This document shows, piece after piece, positions 61,474-64,000 of a DNA stretch of 64,000 nucleotides. The position numbers were made by a program, and so were the translations under genes. Location: contig OZ059899.1 in the NCBI GenBank assembly GCA_964057225.1, positions 5,332,001-5,396,000 on the forward strand, written 5' to 3'. The stretch is from Auanema rhodensis (taxonomy: Eukaryota; Nematoda; Chromadorea; Rhabditida; Rhabditidae). Numbering within the stretch: the first letter of the stretch is position 1; every line of letters starts with the position of its first letter. The notes below the pieces were generated by a model that was not told the origin of the DNA, made no database searches, and saw nothing but the letters and a program-made list of their open reading frames with translations.

Positions 61474-64000
61474 CTGCAACCACGCCCTACTTCAATCCTA
61501 CTCATGGTATTAATCTCTCTCTATCTCCTTCTCTTTCTTCCCCTCTCAATCATTATAGAACTCTTTATTTCTTTTTTTGTCTCTTATTTGAAAGCTTTGT
61601 CTCTCTCTTTCTTTAGTTATTTCTAATTTTCTTACAATTTTCCTATTATGATCGAATTAAACTGTTTCACAAAACAAATCCATATTTGCTCTTCTGAATG
61701 CAAATGGTAATATTTCTCTTTTTCAAATTCTAATTTTCTGGGAAAAGCTTTAAATCATCTTTCTTATTCTTTGTATTCTATCTATCTATCTGATATTCTT
61801 AACTCATTTTTATTCTTTTTTTTTCCAATATTTGAATATCCTTTTCATTTCATATTTAGGTATTTCTTATTTTTCTCATTATATTCTTGTTGTTCATCAT
61901 TTTTTTAAACTTGGCCACTATTGATTGATTTGTCGTCAAGTTCAGTTAAACTGTTGACGTGATCGTAATGACGACTGTCTTGAAAACCTCATTGAACGTT
62001 CTCTACTCCATAACCGTGATAGTAGAACTTACAGAATTATATTGTCTGGTGTCATTCTTCTTCTTACATGACTATTCTTATATAGATTGCCTGGCCTTCA
62101 TTCATGTATATATTCGTGTATCTTCAGCGTAATAATGGCATTGCCTCAGGCACCTGTATTACTTGATCTTTTTTTGCTTTTCATTTTCCTCCTTATCTTG
62201 CGATTCCGTTTGGAGTTTTCTCATTATCACCTCATGGCCTCATTCGTGTTCATCACAGAGCTTTTTGAGCCAGTTTTACCTCAAATCTTTCTCAAATCAC
62301 TGCCAGACTATTGCTGAATGTGCTAACTACGTCTTTCTGGATTATCTATCTCCTCATTATCCTTGCTTTTCTTTCGTTTTCTCTTTTCCGTTCAATCTAT
62401 ATCACCTGATACATTTGCTTCTAAACAGTCGTCAAGTAGGTCTGATTACGAGATATCAGAAAAACCGAACGCAAACTTCCAAAATCTCTGAATCTTCATC
62501 AACTTGTGAAGGCGCTGTAACGTAATAAATATGTTTTTTCATTACTTTATAAAACAATTAATCATGATCATTTTTGTTTTCATATAAAGTAAAAAAAGCC
62601 ACACATACAATAAGAATAAATGTGATATGGTTCATAAATTGTCTTCAATATTTGACAGCTGTTGGTGATCTTGAGGGTCAAGTTCAAGCCAGCTGTTCTT
62701 GTATTTTCAAAAACTTTTCTCATCGTTCGGCACTTTGCGTCGAAAGAGGAAGAGAAAAGCCGGGAAGATATCCTCACTAGTACATATGCGGCTTCAACTT
62801 CGTTGTCATTGTTGGACACATCATATGATATATCTCATTTCATCCATCACAATCAGTGAAGTAACGATCAAACATTTAGATAATAATTATATTATTAGTT
62901 AGATAAAGGTGAAATTCTTGTTAATATTGTCTAAATTTTCATCTTAATATCTTAGAATATTAATAACGACATTTGAATTGTCATAGTGTTATGTTTGAAT
63001 GAATATCAGAACTTATGATTAAAACTTATTTAGTTTAATCAAAAAATTTAGAAATGAGAAATGAATTTAACAGTTCATTTTCTCATTTATCGATAAATAA
63101 ATATTTCCTGTCCCGGTTTCCTCTGCCATGTGACTGACAACACTTCTAACAGTGTTGATCAATCATGCCTAATGATTCATGGTGCTTGTGGATAATTCTT
63201 GAAATTTTGCGTACAAATAAACGACGTACTTGGATGTGATAGACTAAAACCATTTTTTTTATTCTCACCTTCAACTTAAATCTTTATTAAAACCTGTATA
63301 GAATTCAATCTATATGTTTTGATATGTGTGATTGTTGTGAAAACATGAATTTCTTTAATATGATATGATAATCATATTTGAATAGCAACAATGTTTTATT
63401 TGGTTAAAAATTAAAATTTTAAATACATATAATGTGTTAATTTAATATATTATATATATTTATAATTATAAATAATATGAGTAAAAAAATTAAAAAAATT
63501 ATATAAGAACAACCGGTCTATTTAAAAATTTATTTCAAAAATGAATAAATCAGTTTACTCATCAGGTCATATGTTAACTGTTTTTCTTTGTTAGTCATTA
63601 AATGAAAACAATTATTTTTAAATAAAAATAATACTGTTTAATATTGCTACATATGTATATAAACTAATTTATATATATATATATATATATTATTTTTAAA
63701 TAATAATTGAATATACATGTGTACATGTTTCATTGATGTTAGTGTTTTCAGTTATCAATCATTCAACTAACCAAGTTTGTTTTACGTATTAGTTATACAT
63801 GGCCTCATCAAAAGATATCGTCTTCATCGTCGTCCGGCAATGTCATCAACCCATCATTACAAATGTTCGTTTACCTTATTAGGAACCTGATTGGGAGACT
63901 ATCTTGAGGCGTGCACAACCATCGTTTCGTCTTTTCCTTCTCTCGCTCCGACCCTCTCATACGTATTCTTCCTTGTCTACTATAACCCGTACTTTTTCAC

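Larger units (their letters stand above)
57631..64000. other. 6.4 kb region without a supported gene
   Basis: This stretch is AT-rich, with a GC-richer and more complex part at about 58,700-59,660 that could be a regulatory cluster or the promoter of a gene beyond the window. It contains (AAT)n at about 60,677-60,702, a (GA)n array at 60,953-60,997 and (TA)n at about 63,669-63,691. Exon-like fragments at 61,271-61,473 (-) and around 62,428-62,860 (+) are treated as findings because I cannot connect them into a gene. Confidence 0.5.

Noticed and set aside
1-64000. CRISPR arrays, bacterial operons, riboswitches or prophage
   Set aside because: The spliced gene structure is eukaryotic, and no regularly spaced direct repeats with unique spacers were seen.

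Overview
The window is nuclear DNA of a small, AT-rich animal genome, most probably a nematode. Protein-coding genes are split into many short exons by introns mostly 41-54 nt long with GT...(T)AG ends. Nearly every clear gene has a 3' splice-like AG a few bases before its start codon, as expected for spliced-leader trans-splicing. The gene content includes a neuropeptide receptor of the DMSR family, a deubiquitylase combining USP and OTU domains (a composite known from nematodes), rsu-1, dog-1/FANCJ and SMIM14. Genus cannot be read from the sequence, and another ecdysozoan such as a tardigrade is not formally excluded. I reconstructed exon structures by hand from splice signals and reading-frame continuity. 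Each multi-exon model below closes to a whole number of codons, but none is backed by transcripts.

Layout. Positions 1-31,400 are gene-poor: one Abd-B-class Hox gene (3,630-9,306, with a 4.6 kb intron holding GC-richer islands), one unorthodox aquaporin (13,086-14,415), one orphan exon (14,922-15,055), a decayed mariner transposase fragment near 26.1 kb, many long CT/GA microsatellites, and otherwise AT-rich non-coding DNA. Positions 31,500-57,650 are a compact housekeeping block: DMSR receptor (+); BTB protein, rsu-1, USP-OTU deubiquitylase and dog-1 (all -); SMIM14 (+); PP6-type phosphatase and mitochondrial GrpE (both -); GTF2H2/p44 (+); EF-hand rhomboid (-); a small coiled-coil protein resembling Nnf1/PMF1 (+); tRNA-Trp(CCA) (-); and a secreted LDLa-repeat protein (-). 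Positions 57,650-64,000 are another desert with a few weak exon-like stretches.

Arrangement. Same-strand neighbours with short gaps (dog-1 to deubiquitylase 194 bp; GrpE to phosphatase 210 bp) look like nematode operons, and head-to-head pairs (dog-1/SMIM14 and GrpE/GTF2H2) probably share promoters. The block carries genome-maintenance and proteostasis functions: FANCJ helicase, TFIIH subunit, deubiquitylase, mitochondrial co-chaperone and phosphatase. The Hox gene sits in non-coding DNA that probably holds its regulatory elements. The most distinctive single feature is the deubiquitylase, in which an apparently intact OTU protease domain is nested between the catalytic Cys and His parts of an apparently intact USP domain, downstream of a PH-like N-terminus.
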